Below are positions 29,001 to 33,666 of a DNA stretch of 64,000 nt, piece by piece. The stretch spans positions 266,003,201-266,067,200 of the forward strand of contig OW240913.1 in the NCBI GenBank assembly GCA_933207985.1. The letters are read 5' to 3'. How positions within the stretch are numbered: the stretch's first letter is position 1; the number at the start of each line of letters is the position of its first letter. A program made the position numbers and the translations under genes. The stretch is from Pelobates cultripes (lineage: Eukaryota > Chordata > Amphibia > Anura > Pelobatidae). The notes beneath the pieces were generated by a model. It saw only the letters and a list, made by a program, of their open reading frames with translations. It did no database searches and was not told the origin of the DNA.

Positions 29001-29261
29001 CATTCTATTTGTTTTAAAATAAATAACTTTATATCTATAATTCTCAATTCTCAATATTATATCGATATGCATTACTAATTTTAAATACTCATATTTTTTC
29101 TTCTTCCAAACCCAGATTCATTACTTCCACCAAGCTTGACTACGAGAAATTCTTTTACTGGTTGCTTGCGCAATTTTGTCATTGACCAACAGCCAGTGAG
29201 CTTCAATAAAGCGTCCCTTGTGAGTGGTGCGGTTAGCATCAATACCTGCCCTGCAGCATAA
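492..29261 (+). CDS. LAMA4: Laminin subunit alpha-4, 3' part of the gene (17 exons, LG1 end to LG5)
   Basis: Laminin alpha-4 is the secreted alpha chain of basement-membrane laminins 411, 421 and 423, made largely by endothelium, muscle and Schwann cells; its C-terminal LG domains bind cell-surface receptors. Seventeen exons with GT/AG borders join in one frame to 832 residues plus a TAA stop: 492-625, 4591-4762, 5088-5219, 8094-8233, 9756-9891, 11278-11415, 11514-11647, 13020-13178, 15534-15687, 16295-16488, 18508-18706, 19647-19802, 23721-23880, 26278-26408, 27614-27707, 28420-28539, 29116-29261. The joined protein follows vertebrate LAMA4 without gaps, including RAYFNGQSF, GGTANSRQEF, GGVAPGKAVKNVQ and the C-terminal SGAVSIN.CPAA. 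The upstream part (short arm, coiled coil, most of LG1) lies outside the window. LAMA2, LAMA3 and LAMA5 fit poorly because these alpha-4 stretches and the C-terminus differ. No frameshift or internal stop was seen. Confidence 0.95.
839..1000. repeat. CATA/CACA-type microsatellite
   Basis: Irregular runs of catacata with cacaca and gacata interruptions. Long open frames of Cys, Val and Tyr on the minus strand here are by-products of the repeat. Confidence 0.85.
1016..2190. repeat. GC-rich composite repeat with hairpins in the first intron
   Basis: A block much richer in GC than the flanking intron. It contains a hairpin formed by cagccaccctcc and its complement (1009-1053), a CA-rich minisatellite (1560-1735), an A/T-plus-C hairpin (1738-1812) and a 155-bp imperfect palindrome (1871-2025). 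It looks like a degraded DNA transposon or composite repeat. No transposase frame was recognised. Confidence 0.5.
1871..2025. repeat. Long imperfect palindrome centred on TGACGTCA
   Basis: Outer arms (1872-1889 and 2008-2024, ggcgagggagcactgat) and inner arms (1899-1940 and 1949-1992) fold back around the 8-bp palindrome TGACGTCA at 1941-1948, a perfect CRE/ATF-type site. The inner arms differ by a few substitutions and one indel. Confidence 0.75.
2195..2960. repeat. GT-rich minisatellite pieces and short inverted or direct repeats
   Basis: Units like gtgtgtatagggaatgcag occur at 2195-2260 and 2800-2960, related to those at 1400-1540. Between them, a segment near 2290-2350 (aaatatggaaatcccacat) recurs near 2510-2560 and in inverted form near 2440, suggesting a decayed foldback element. 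Confidence 0.45.
2961..4590. other. LAMA4 intron, no gene
   Basis: Contains a GT run (2887-2900), a short C-rich/G-rich hairpin-like block (2985-3060) and otherwise unremarkable intron DNA up to the acceptor at 4590. Confidence 0.4.
4591..4762 (+). CDS. LAMA4: LAMA4 exon, start of LG2
   Basis: Window residues 45-102. The acceptor is ttccttgtag and the donor is gtgagt. The exon opens with NKLAFTQSRAASYF and holds the first beta-strands of LG2 (RFDIEVRTPVDNALIFLMVNG). It completes the split Arg codon and ends on a whole codon. Confidence 0.94.
5088..5219 (+). CDS. LAMA4: LAMA4 exon, LG2 middle
   Basis: Window residues 103-146, 44 whole codons. The acceptor is ttctttag and the donor is gtattg. 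It encodes the LG2 strands around FFSLEIQDGFLRLLYDFGF and ends in NDAKYHE. Only 325 bp of plain AT-rich intron separates it from the previous exon. Confidence 0.94.
5620..5757 (+). repeat. SINE-like interspersed repeat
   Basis: The segment with tttataacgcgccaacag, gtacaatgggtggactgaca and gcctgctcgatgagcttaca has the form of a widespread amphibian short repeat ('...ttataTAGCGCCAAC... GCGCTGTACAATGGG... CCTGCTC..GAGCTTAC'). The AT-rich leading edge may be its simple-repeat end. Flanking intron DNA (5220-5619, 5758-6270) shows nothing clear. Confidence 0.55.
6272..6764. mobile_element. TTAA-flanked MITE (actatagtg family)
   Basis: Begins at a TTAA (6272-6275) followed by aggggtactatagtgccagg and ends near gactatagtgtccctata. 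The ends are inverted repeats of the family also found at 7485, 14896 and 17496. The right TTAA has decayed. No coding capacity. Confidence 0.65.
6780..7090. mobile_element. Second, partial MITE copy of the same family
   Basis: Shares ctcagccatggagg, gaaaaaagatgagtaa and ccactatagtgtcagg with the element at 7485-7920, in matching order. The left terminus is missing. Confidence 0.5.
7485..7920. mobile_element. TTAA-flanked MITE
   Basis: TTAA at 7485-7488, then agaaacactataggcaccca; the right end has ttaggaatacacatttgtat. Same family as the other actatag elements; AT-rich, non-coding. Intron DNA from 7921 to the exon at 8094 shows only the acceptor tract. Confidence 0.6.
8094..8233 (+). CDS. 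LAMA4: LAMA4 exon, LG2 third part
   Basis: Window residues 147-192 plus two bases of a Ser codon. The acceptor is ttctccag and the donor is gtagta. It carries MILLVDRRHVK and SDIYIGGAPSQI, the 'IGG' strand typical of LG folds. Confidence 0.95.
8590..8945. repeat. Imperfect ~110-bp tandem repeat
   Basis: Three diverged units share cctaattataatattc, a 'ggacctac/tgtcct' block and 'cc.cc..cc.ttgg'. The rest of the intron (8234-8589 and 8946-9755) shows an (AT)n stretch near 8308 and no genes. Confidence 0.5.
9756..9891 (+). CDS. LAMA4: LAMA4 exon, end of LG2
   Basis: Window residues 193-238. The acceptor is ccctgcag and the donor is gtaggt. FKGCMKGFQFQKKDFNLLE and SYGCPEESL contain the two cysteines closing LG2. 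The ATG just inside the exon is not a translation start. Confidence 0.95.
10596..10879. mobile_element. MITE with cagggttattcacta ends
   Basis: The left end cagggttattcacta (10596-10610) matches the complement of the right end (ggtgaatagccctg, 10866-10879), and internal halves are imperfect copies of each other (ccaaactaagaacat occurs twice). A related fragment lies at 41221-41390. The rest of this intron (9892-10595, 10880-11277) shows nothing else. Confidence 0.6.
11278..11415 (+). CDS. LAMA4: LAMA4 exon, start of LG3
   Basis: Window residues 239-284, 46 whole codons. The acceptor is acttcag and the donor is gtgagt. SRRAYFNGQSF is a recognisable alpha-4 stretch at the LG2/LG3 border. FEGGLSFRTLQPSGLLLYH forms the first LG3 strands. 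The following intron is only 98 bp. Confidence 0.95.
11514..11647 (+). CDS. LAMA4: LAMA4 exon, LG3 second part
   Basis: Window residues 285-328 plus two bases of an Arg codon. It lies between a ttttgcag acceptor and a gtacaa donor. DDLFSITMDEGAVVLNVKD and YNDGHSHFLVATVSPTR are LG-fold strands. The intron before it is the shortest in the window. Confidence 0.95.
11648..12640. other. LAMA4 intron, nothing recognised
   Basis: AT-rich intron DNA; no coding or clear repeat structure seen before the CR1/L2-like tail. Confidence 0.4.
12640..12895 (+). mobile_element. CR1/L2-like non-LTR 3' tail
   Basis: Carries ctgcttgatccaaggagata, gtcaagaaggaattttttcc, gatcaacagcaaaaa and the terminal tatgtaactatgtaac, the same 3' end found in the inserts at 48030, 53972 and 58357. 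Only the non-coding tail is kept. Confidence 0.75.
13020..13178 (+). CDS. LAMA4: LAMA4 exon, LG3 third part
   Basis: Window residues 329-381 plus two bases of an Arg codon. The acceptor is cttccag and the donor is gtatgt. KFYFGGYP is the LG 'FGG' strand, ANLTGCISNAYFSR holds the first LG3 cysteine, and NLT is a potential N-glycosylation site. Confidence 0.95.
14446..15452. mobile_element. Inverted-repeat element split by a TTAA MITE
   Basis: The left segment (ccccaaaatgggca, then cagtgtgtcatcccttaaac up to about 14580) is repeated in inverse order at 15395-15447. An ~80-bp stretch interrupts only the left arm. A TTAA MITE (14896-15389) lies between the arms, so the outer element is older. 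The rest of the intron (13179-14445) shows nothing recognised. Confidence 0.55.
14896..15389. mobile_element. TTAA-flanked MITE nested in an older element
   Basis: TTAA at 14896-14899 and 15386-15389; the ends aggaccattatagcatcagg and gtgtgtccct are partly decayed inverted repeats. Same family as 17500-17957. Confidence 0.7.
15534..15687 (+). CDS. LAMA4: LAMA4 exon, end of LG3 and start of the LG3-LG4 linker
   Basis: Window residues 382-433. The acceptor is ttaatag and the donor is gtaagt. VEVEDFQKYTEKV and YGCP close LG3. The exon ends in a Ser/Lys/Arg-rich tail (SKSKDRQKKK) that begins the basic linker before LG4. In alpha-3 and alpha-4 chains this linker is known to be cut by proteases. 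Confidence 0.94.
15688..16294. other. LAMA4 intron, nothing recognised
   Basis: Short intron within the LG3-LG4 linker-coding region. No repeat or gene recognised. Confidence 0.4.
16295..16488 (+). CDS. LAMA4: LAMA4 exon, linker and start of LG4
   Basis: Window residues 434-497 plus two bases of a Lys codon. The acceptor is ttcatag; the donor GTTAGT is the least usual in the gene. The first ~45 residues are hydrophilic linker with no LG character. YGGTANSRQEFYEIPRGFK then starts LG4. The linker is the least conserved part compared with mammalian LAMA4. Confidence 0.92.
16489..17495. other. LAMA4 intron with microsatellite
   Basis: Holds a MITE half (16577-16660, related to 26795-27173), short atatgaag repeats (16867-16890) and an (AT)n run (17020-17055). 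No gene. Confidence 0.45.
17020..17055. repeat. (TA)n microsatellite
   Basis: Uninterrupted run of about 36 bases in a LAMA4 intron. Confidence 0.95.
17496..17961. mobile_element. Well-preserved TTAA-flanked MITE
   Basis: TTAA at 17496-17499 and 17958-17961 bracket 458 bp whose ends aggaccactatag and ctatagtggtcct are perfect inverted repeats. Both ends contain further short foldbacks (cccagaccacttcagc..., gtgccaggaaaatgag...). TTAA duplications are typical of piggyBac and Kolobok superfamilies; which one mobilised it is not known. Intron DNA from 17962 to 18507 shows nothing else. Confidence 0.85.
18508..18706 (+). CDS. LAMA4: LAMA4 exon, LG4 second part
   Basis: Window residues 498-564, the longest exon here. 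The acceptor is ttttcag and the donor is gtaagt. SSDGMIFYVSDKDENNFMTL and LVFMVNIGQQKLKI are LG4 strands. It ends in NGMWHD, the usual 'W-H' end of such an LG block. An 81-bp tandem duplication lies just downstream. Confidence 0.95.
18731..18892. repeat. 81-bp tandem dimer just after a LAMA4 exon
   Basis: taggtcatctatgactgtga begins units at 18731 and 18812. The second unit has several substitutions. Intronic and non-coding; no further copies seen. The rest of the intron up to 19646 shows nothing else. Confidence 0.75.
19647..19802 (+). CDS. LAMA4: LAMA4 exon, LG4 third part
   Basis: Window residues 565-616, 52 whole codons. The acceptor tttcaaag is weak in pyrimidines, and the donor is gtaata. 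GRLIINGLRVLE and PLYVGGVAPGKAVKNVQ are LG4 strands, the latter almost invariant in LAMA4. Confidence 0.95.
20470..20560. repeat. Perfect 43-bp-arm hairpin
   Basis: Arms 20470-20512 and 20518-20560 are exact inverse complements (gccacacatgccttttatgc... to ...gaaggggtttcc) with a 5-base loop gtgtg. It sits in the 3.9-kb intron. 19803-20469 and 20561-20949 show no gene; short open frames there are non-conserved. Confidence 0.9.
20950..21610. repeat. Snap-back repeat with inverted and direct copies
   Basis: Segment A at 21365-21517 is followed by segment D at 21515-21610. To the left, a copy of D (21104-21199) is preceded by A in inverted orientation (20950-21103). Arms of ~153 bp are >90% identical by eye. 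Each A contains the octamer ATTTGCAT. No coding capacity; likely a transposon end or an inverted repeat unit. Confidence 0.75.
21841..23218 (-). mobile_element. 5'-truncated LINE (L1/Tx1-like) insertion
   Basis: A poly(T) head at 21841 (poly(A) of the minus strand) and direct repeats aacaagcagcaattt at 21828 and 23219 mark an insertion by target-primed reverse transcription. The 5' end is cut inside the ORF2 C-terminus. GC content is higher than in the surrounding intron. Confidence 0.85.
22832..23218 (-). pseudogene. LINE ORF2 C-terminal fragment
   Basis: About 130 residues on the minus strand, including HIWWDCPGIKPFWEEV (the W-DC-I--FW pattern common in the C-terminal part of L1/Tx1 ORF2 proteins) and LLNAAKALIPARWKQTQPP. 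Reverse transcriptase and endonuclease parts are absent because of 5' truncation. Non-functional. Confidence 0.8.
23721..23880 (+). CDS. LAMA4: LAMA4 exon, end of LG4 and start of LG5
   Basis: Window residues 617-669 plus one base of an Asp codon. The acceptor is tttccttag and the donor is gtaaat. YSFSGCLSNLHINGRSV and FGVTPCFEG hold the cysteines closing LG4; GTYFSSEGGYVIL starts LG5. The intron before it (3.9 kb) is the second longest in the visible part of the gene and carries a LINE and two foldback structures. Confidence 0.95.
23881..24735. other. LAMA4 intron, nothing recognised
   Basis: AT-rich intron DNA; no gene or clear repeat. Confidence 0.4.
24736..24815. mobile_element. 72-bp mini-MITE flanked by TTAA
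   Basis: TTAA at 24736-24739 and 24812-24815 enclose 72 bp with ends ccccttaaggac and the complement gtccttaagggg. The interior acatgacatgtgtgacatgt is itself nearly palindromic, so the whole unit can fold as one hairpin. The intron from 24816 to 26277 shows nothing else beyond a short region near 25980-26050 resembling 2585-2640 in inverse. Confidence 0.8.
26278..26408 (+). CDS. LAMA4: LAMA4 exon, LG5 second part
   Basis: Window residues 670-713. The acceptor is tttatag and the donor is gtagtc. FNTGVKFELVFEVRPRSNSG is an LG5 strand pair. An open frame runs into the exon from the intron, but the intronic residues do not match LAMA4, and the tttatag acceptor restores the correct phase. Confidence 0.95.
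26795..27173. mobile_element. MITE with ~50-bp inverted ends
   Basis: The left end (aggacactcttggcaccatg, catctcattgaaatggttat) is matched in inverse by the right end (cttgaatgagatggagtggg, gtgcctataatgttcc) with some divergence. No coding capacity. The remaining intron (26409-26794, 27174-27613) is AT-rich with nothing recognised. Confidence 0.6.
27614..27707 (+). CDS. LAMA4: LAMA4 exon, LG5 third part
   Basis: Window residues 714-744 plus one base of a Val codon, 94 bp. The acceptor is ttatag and the donor is gtgtgt. VIVKVRNSNNEFST and NLCDGQWHRIA match alpha-4 LG5 with one cysteine. It was placed by phase: the next exon supplies TG to complete Val. Confidence 0.94.
27770..28215 (-). mobile_element. 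CR1/L2-like non-LTR fragment, minus strand
   Basis: The minus-strand frame at 27847-28188 encodes YKERLKELKHVKLGEKTRRGDMIETFKHIKG and later VWDAWNSLLAEVVEVNTVKEFK, the C-terminal pattern of CR1/L2-type ORF2 proteins (LEKRRLRGDMI...WNSLPEEVV). It also ends in the frog-type catagaatgtgacggcagat border. Only the 3' part remains. Confidence 0.8.
28420..28539 (+). CDS. LAMA4: LAMA4 exon, LG5 fourth part
   Basis: Window residues 745-784 plus one base of an Asp codon. The acceptor is gttgtag and the donor is gtaaga. IRDSNVVQLDVDSEINHVVG and EPVFVGGAP are highly conserved LAMA4 LG5 stretches. Confidence 0.96.
28540..29115. other. LAMA4 last intron, nothing recognised
   Basis: AT-rich; no repeat or gene recognised before the terminal coding exon. 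Confidence 0.4.
29116..29261 (+). CDS. LAMA4: LAMA4 terminal coding exon, end of LG5 and stop
   Basis: Window residues 785-832 and TAA (29259-29261). The acceptor is aacccag. FTGCLRNFVIDQQPVSFNKA and SGAVSINTCPAA close LG5 and the chain, the form of end seen in vertebrate LAMA4. The 3' UTR follows directly. Confidence 0.96.
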
Positions 29262-29290
29262 CTGCTCACTGTGTACAACAAAAAAATGAC

Positions 29291-29296
29291 AATAAA
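29291..29296 (+). other. Candidate proximal poly(A) signal of LAMA4
   Basis: AATAAA lies 30 bases after the stop codon. This would give a very short 3' UTR, so a more distal signal such as 30281-30286 may be used instead. Confidence 0.4.
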
Positions 29297-30280
29297 TGTA
29301 CAATTTACTTAAGATTACTGGTTTCAATGTCTATGTACAAAAAAAATAAGTATGTCTACAAATAACATTTTACGTTCACAAATTTCAGCTACATTCAACC
29401 ATGAGTTTTTACAGTCACCTATACAAAGGTATATGTCACTGCGAATGGAAAGTCCCGTATTGCAACTCTGTATGTTATACGATTATGCAAATAATGGCTT
29501 CAATAACGGTAACAGATATATAAATACAGGTATATATACAAATCGATAAAGGAGTAAGAGTTCTAACCGCAGATGTCACATAGCATAGAAACATTATGTT
29601 CTGTTTTAACTTAGATAAACACTGCCAGATGTTGCAGTTATTGCTGCCTTATGTATATTAAAACCGTGTACTGGATTAACAGAGTAACAGTAGAAATTGT
29701 GGGAGATTTACAAGATGACTACAAATTGTAAGAAAAAACAGCCAAACTGGGAAAAACTGTACAATTCAGATTATTTTCTAGCAGTTCCCTTGTCAGTTTC
29801 CCACAATTCATGGCTTAGTGAAAAGCGAATGGGTTTAAGAGGGACATTTTTATTAACCACAGATAAGAATTAACTACCCTCCGCACTTAAGAGCCAAACA
29901 TAGGTTTTCTGATAGAAAATACAGTGCCTAGGTCAAATAATGTTAGATAGATAGATAGATATTTTTTATTTGTTTTATTTTTAATTTTTTCACAATCAAT
30001 GTGAAAGTCACAGTGTGTTTTATACAGTAAGAAACCACCAGAGTATATACCCATCACAATCAATTCCCCTCCCTTTGTTTACATGAAAAATAAAGGTAGT
30101 TTCTGTTATAAAAAATGATTGTCAGTTCACTGTATTGGTAAACAATTCTTCTTCATCGGTGCAGTAAAAGCTGTGATACAACATCTCTCTCCTATACCAA
30201 AAATGTTCAATAAGCACTAACTAAAGTAAACAACTTGGGATGTAAAATGTGTGCTTTACAGTACGATATTCTACAGAGTG

Positions 30281-30286
30281 AATAAA
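30281..30286 (+). other. Candidate distal poly(A) signal of LAMA4
   Basis: AATAAA lies about 1.0 kb after the stop, in AT-rich DNA without recognised repeats. That gives a 3' UTR length more usual for a laminin gene. It could be a chance match. Confidence 0.35.
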
Positions 30287-30334
30287 CCAAACTGAGATAC
30301 ACTTTTTGTTTGCCTTGCTAAAAAAGACTCCAAA

Positions 30335-30337
<3 letters not shown>

Positions 30338-30374
<37 letters not shown>
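30338..30374. repeat. (TA)n microsatellite
   Basis: Uninterrupted TA run of about 37 bases in the LAMA4 3' flank. Confidence 0.95.
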
Positions 30375-30375
<1 letters not shown>

Positions 30376-30964
30376 TCATCTTCAGATTCTACAGAGTACC
30401 GGGTCAGACCTGCTTTTTTAAAAAAAAAATCTATATCTTTATTCAAGACAGTTGATAGAGTATGATTAAAAACTGAGAAAACCATGTAAAAAAATCCATA
30501 TGTACTAAGAATAATGTTATTTGGTCTGGGAAATGTTGCAATAGTTAAAGTTAGGATAATGGACCAATTAATAAGTGAAGTTAAGTGGGCTATATATAAT
30601 ATTACCAATAGCTGGAAAAAAAATTAAGTATACTACACATTTTGGAGAAAGATAAATCAAATCAAATGTCATATTTCTTCAAGAGTAGTTGTGTGTCAAC
30701 TGAGTGACTGCAATGAGGCTTCTCCAGAATAGGGGTGTAACCTCTAAGGCAGAGCTGTCAAACATACAGCCCACGAAGTCCCATGAATTTGACCTACAAG
30801 AGGACTCTAAAATCATGGGCACGGTCAGCCCCATTGCCCTTTAATCGCGCACCAGACCAGGCTCCTGTCATAGTGTTACTTTTCCCCCACAAGCTGCTGG
30901 AAGGAAGTGAATTCAGGTCACCTCCTTGCAGCTTGCTGAGAGCCGTGTGTAAGTGTAACATCGT

Positions 30965-31161
30965 ATAACATAAAATAATGGCGCAAAATAAAGTAGCACT
31001 CACAGGATGAAGTTGGATGAATCGCTTTAGGGTGCCTCCCCTGATATATGTGGGGTCTAATCCAGAACTCCTTCTTTCTGTAGCAGTGATGTTGTGAGTA
31101 TGGAAAGCCGGACTCAGATATCAGGTGAAATAAGACTGCTATTTATTGTAAAAAGTATATA
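30965..31161. repeat. Left piece of a Penelope-type terminal repeat relic
   Basis: Together with 38344-38460 this forms a unit interrupted by the Tc1-like element. It has an ...aagtagcactcac... leader, a tttattgtaaaa stretch and, after the interruption, a catgtttcgtccc block. The same order is seen in the Penelope-like element at 32640-32850. Assignment is by analogy only. Confidence 0.4.
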
Positions 31162-31506
31162 CACTGCTCAAAAAAATAAAGGGAACACTAAAACAACACA
31201 ATGTAACTCCAAGTCACTCACACTTCTGTGAAATCAAACTGTCCACTTAGGAAGCAACACAGAGTGACAATCAAGTTCACATGCTGTTGTGCAAATGGGA
31301 TAGACAACAGGTGGAAATTATAGGCAATTAGCAAGACACCCCCAATAAAGGAATGGTTCTGCAGGTGGTGACCACAGACCACCTCTCAGTTCCTATGCTT
31401 CCTGGCTGATGTTTTGGTCACTTTTGAATGCAGGCAGTGGTAGCATGCGACGGAGTCTACAACCCACACAAGTGGCTCGGGTAGTGCAGCTCATCCAGGA
31501 TCCAGG

Positions 31507-32080
31507 ATGGCACATGCTGTGGCAAGAAGGTTTGCTGTGTCTGTCAGCGTAATGTCCAGAGCATGGAGGCGCTACCAGGAGACAGGACAGTACATCAGGA
31601 GACGTGGAGGAGGCAGTAGGAGGGCAACAACCCAGCAGCAGGACCACTACCTCCGCCTTTGTGCAAGGAGGAGCACTGCCAAAGCCCTGCAAAATGACCT
31701 CCAGCAGGCCACAATGTGCATGTGTCTGCTCAAACGGTCAGAAACAGACAGGACATTTGGCATCTTGAGAACACCAAGATTGGCAAATTCGCCACTGGCG
31801 CCCTGTGCTCTTCACAGATGAAAGCAGATTCACACTAAGCACATGTGACAGACGTGACAGAGTCTGGAGACGCGGTGGAGAACGTTCTGCTGCCTGCAAC
31901 ATCCTCCAGCATGACCGGTTTGGCAGTGGGTCAGTAATGGTGTGGGGTGGCCGCACAGCCCTCCATGTGCTCGCCACAGGTAGCCTGACTGCCATTAGGT
32001 ACCGAAATGAGATCCTCAGACCCCTTGTGAGACCATATGCTGGTACGGTTGGCCCTGGGTTCCTCCTAATGCAAGACAAT
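31507..32080 (+). pseudogene. Tc1-like transposase, N-terminal and central part
   Basis: First frame (31507-31730): a helix-turn-helix type DNA-binding region ([30 protein letters not shown]). After a deletion and frame change, the second frame carries [12 protein letters not shown] with the first catalytic Asp, then SVMVWGG and FLLMQDN with the second Asp at the very end. A block between the HTH and first Asp found in full-length relatives is missing. The Penelope-like element is inserted immediately after QDN. Confidence 0.85.
32067..32080. repeat. Target-site duplication, left
   Basis: taatgcaagacaat, identical to 37786-37799. Marks insertion of the Penelope-like element in the transposase codons for MQDN. 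Confidence 0.9.
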
Positions 32081-32690
32081 AAAAAAGAAAGGAAGGCAGC
32101 GCCACTATAAACCACATAAATTAAAAGAGCACAGAAAAGGCAGACTAGAATGCAATATATATGATAGATAATAAGCAAATAGAAGTCCAGAATAAATAGT
32201 CTGACTTGTAGATGAATCAAACAAATATCTTTGTAGAGGTGAATACAGTCTTTTGTAGTGGGGGATTCTTCAGAGTGGTGTAGATGCGTCTTTGTACATC
32301 ATATGAAATGAGAAAATAACAACTGATGGTATAGTATGTCCCGAAAGGGGTAGAAGCAATAAAAGAGTATATGGTCCTACTCACGTTTTCAAGAGCTATG
32401 GACTTAGCTCTAGTGTTGATAACGTACAGTGGTATAATCCCCACTTATGGGATACGTGAGGTCTTAGTATTCTTTCTTGATTAGGGAACCATATGTGGAA
32501 ATAAAAGCGGGAACAACAATGGTGCTCAAAGTATAAAATGCCAGAGGTGAGAAGATAAAAAACCAAGTGGTTACTCACATTTAGTTGAACAGACTGACTG
32601 TTCAATGAATACAGCTTGAGTGGTATAATCCCCACCTAGGATTCTTGGGAGTAATATCCTCACTGGAAAGTAAAAACACTTCTGTGCCGG
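32081..32690. repeat. Outer inverted repeat, left arm
   Basis: Inverse copy of about 37045-37657 with few differences. It is the 3' end region of the Penelope-like element. Apparent open frames here (for example 32217-32444 on the minus strand) recur in the other arm only because of the repeat. Confidence 0.85.
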
Positions 32691-32811
32691 ATAAAAGGAT
32701 GGTAGTAATAAAAAAGTAAAATAATAATAGTAATAAAAAGTAAGATGGCTAACTCACAGTAAGAAAGTGGCCAAAATACCTTTATTTAAAACAATATAGT
32801 TTAAAAAACCA

Positions 32812-32850
32812 CAACACGTTTCGCCCTTAGGCTTTATCAAGTGGAGATCA
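32812..32850 (-). ncRNA. Hammerhead-ribozyme-like core in the Penelope element
   Basis: On the minus strand: ccacttgataaagcc, a short stem gcc/ggc, then GAAACGTG. This resembles the core CUGANGA - stem II - GAAA, but the first box reads UUGAUAA, so it is degenerate. Hammerhead motifs are known in the terminal repeats of Penelope-like elements. Confidence 0.35.
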
Positions 32851-33218
32851 GAAAGTACATCCTGTTACATACAGGTTTATATAGGCAGTGAACATATTAG
32901 AAAATGGCGCCAAAATGATGTCATAATTTTTTAATTTTTTTTTTCAAAAGTGCTAACTTTTATATGTGTAAGTGAGTACATACCTATATGTGAAACATGT
33001 GATAGTTTAAAATTAAAAACGAGGTTTTAAACTCACAATACCTTACATATTCTATTATTTAGATACAACAGTCACATGATCGGTTGCCATTTTTTTTTTT
33101 TTTCAAAAGTGCTAAACTTTATATGTATCAGTGAATACAAACCTATATTGGAGACATGTGATAGTCTAAAATTTAAATAAAAACAAGGTTTTATACTCAC
33201 AATACCTTGCATATTATT

Positions 33219-33559
33219 ATTTTTTTTTTTTTTTATTCTTTATTTTTGAACGTGCATGAGATTACAATAACTCCTGCATTGCCACAACAGCAAATGCGAG
33301 GATTTGCAGTACATTCAATGATACATGTAGGTTGACATTGAGAACTGTTAGAGACAATACTTTGCATCATTTGAGAGAACAGCACGAAATTTTATATTTA
33401 AAGTATGGTGACTAGTTAAACATAACACTTGTTTGTCTGGGCAGAGAGTGTCTTAGTGACGAGTCGTGTTAGGCAAGTTAGTAAGAACGATTAAGCCTCA
33501 CAACACTGGTGGAGGAAAAACATGAGTAACCAAAGTGATGTAGTGGAGTAATATAGTGG
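33219..33559 (-). mobile_element. LINE 3' fragment inside the Penelope element
   Basis: Flanked by direct repeats ccttgcatattatt (33205-33218 and 33560-33573), with a poly(T) head (33219-33234) equal to poly(A) on the minus strand. Non-coding 3' UTR of an L1-type element; 5'-truncated. It is the innermost layer of the nest. Confidence 0.8.
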
Positions 33560-33666
33560 CCTTGCATATTATTTAAATAGAACAGTCACGTATATAAGTC
33601 ACATTGTATAAATATGTACTTCATGCAGAAAATAATTATAGAAGATAATAAAATATAAGAAATATA

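Larger units (their letters stand above)
29262..30740 (+). other. LAMA4 3' UTR and 3' flank
   Basis: AT-rich, no coding content seen. It holds a short GATA run (29944-29960) and a (TA)n microsatellite (30338-30374). Repeats begin again near 30740. Confidence 0.5.

Noticed and set aside
492..29261. LAMA2 or LAMA3 identity
   Set aside because: Alpha-4 sequences such as RAYFNGQSF, GGTANSRQEF and the SGAVSIN.CPAA terminus fit LAMA4; the other chains differ at these places.
31393..32220. Minus-strand open frames over the Tc1-like transposase
   Set aside because: Antisense of the transposase remains; one also runs into the Penelope-like arm.
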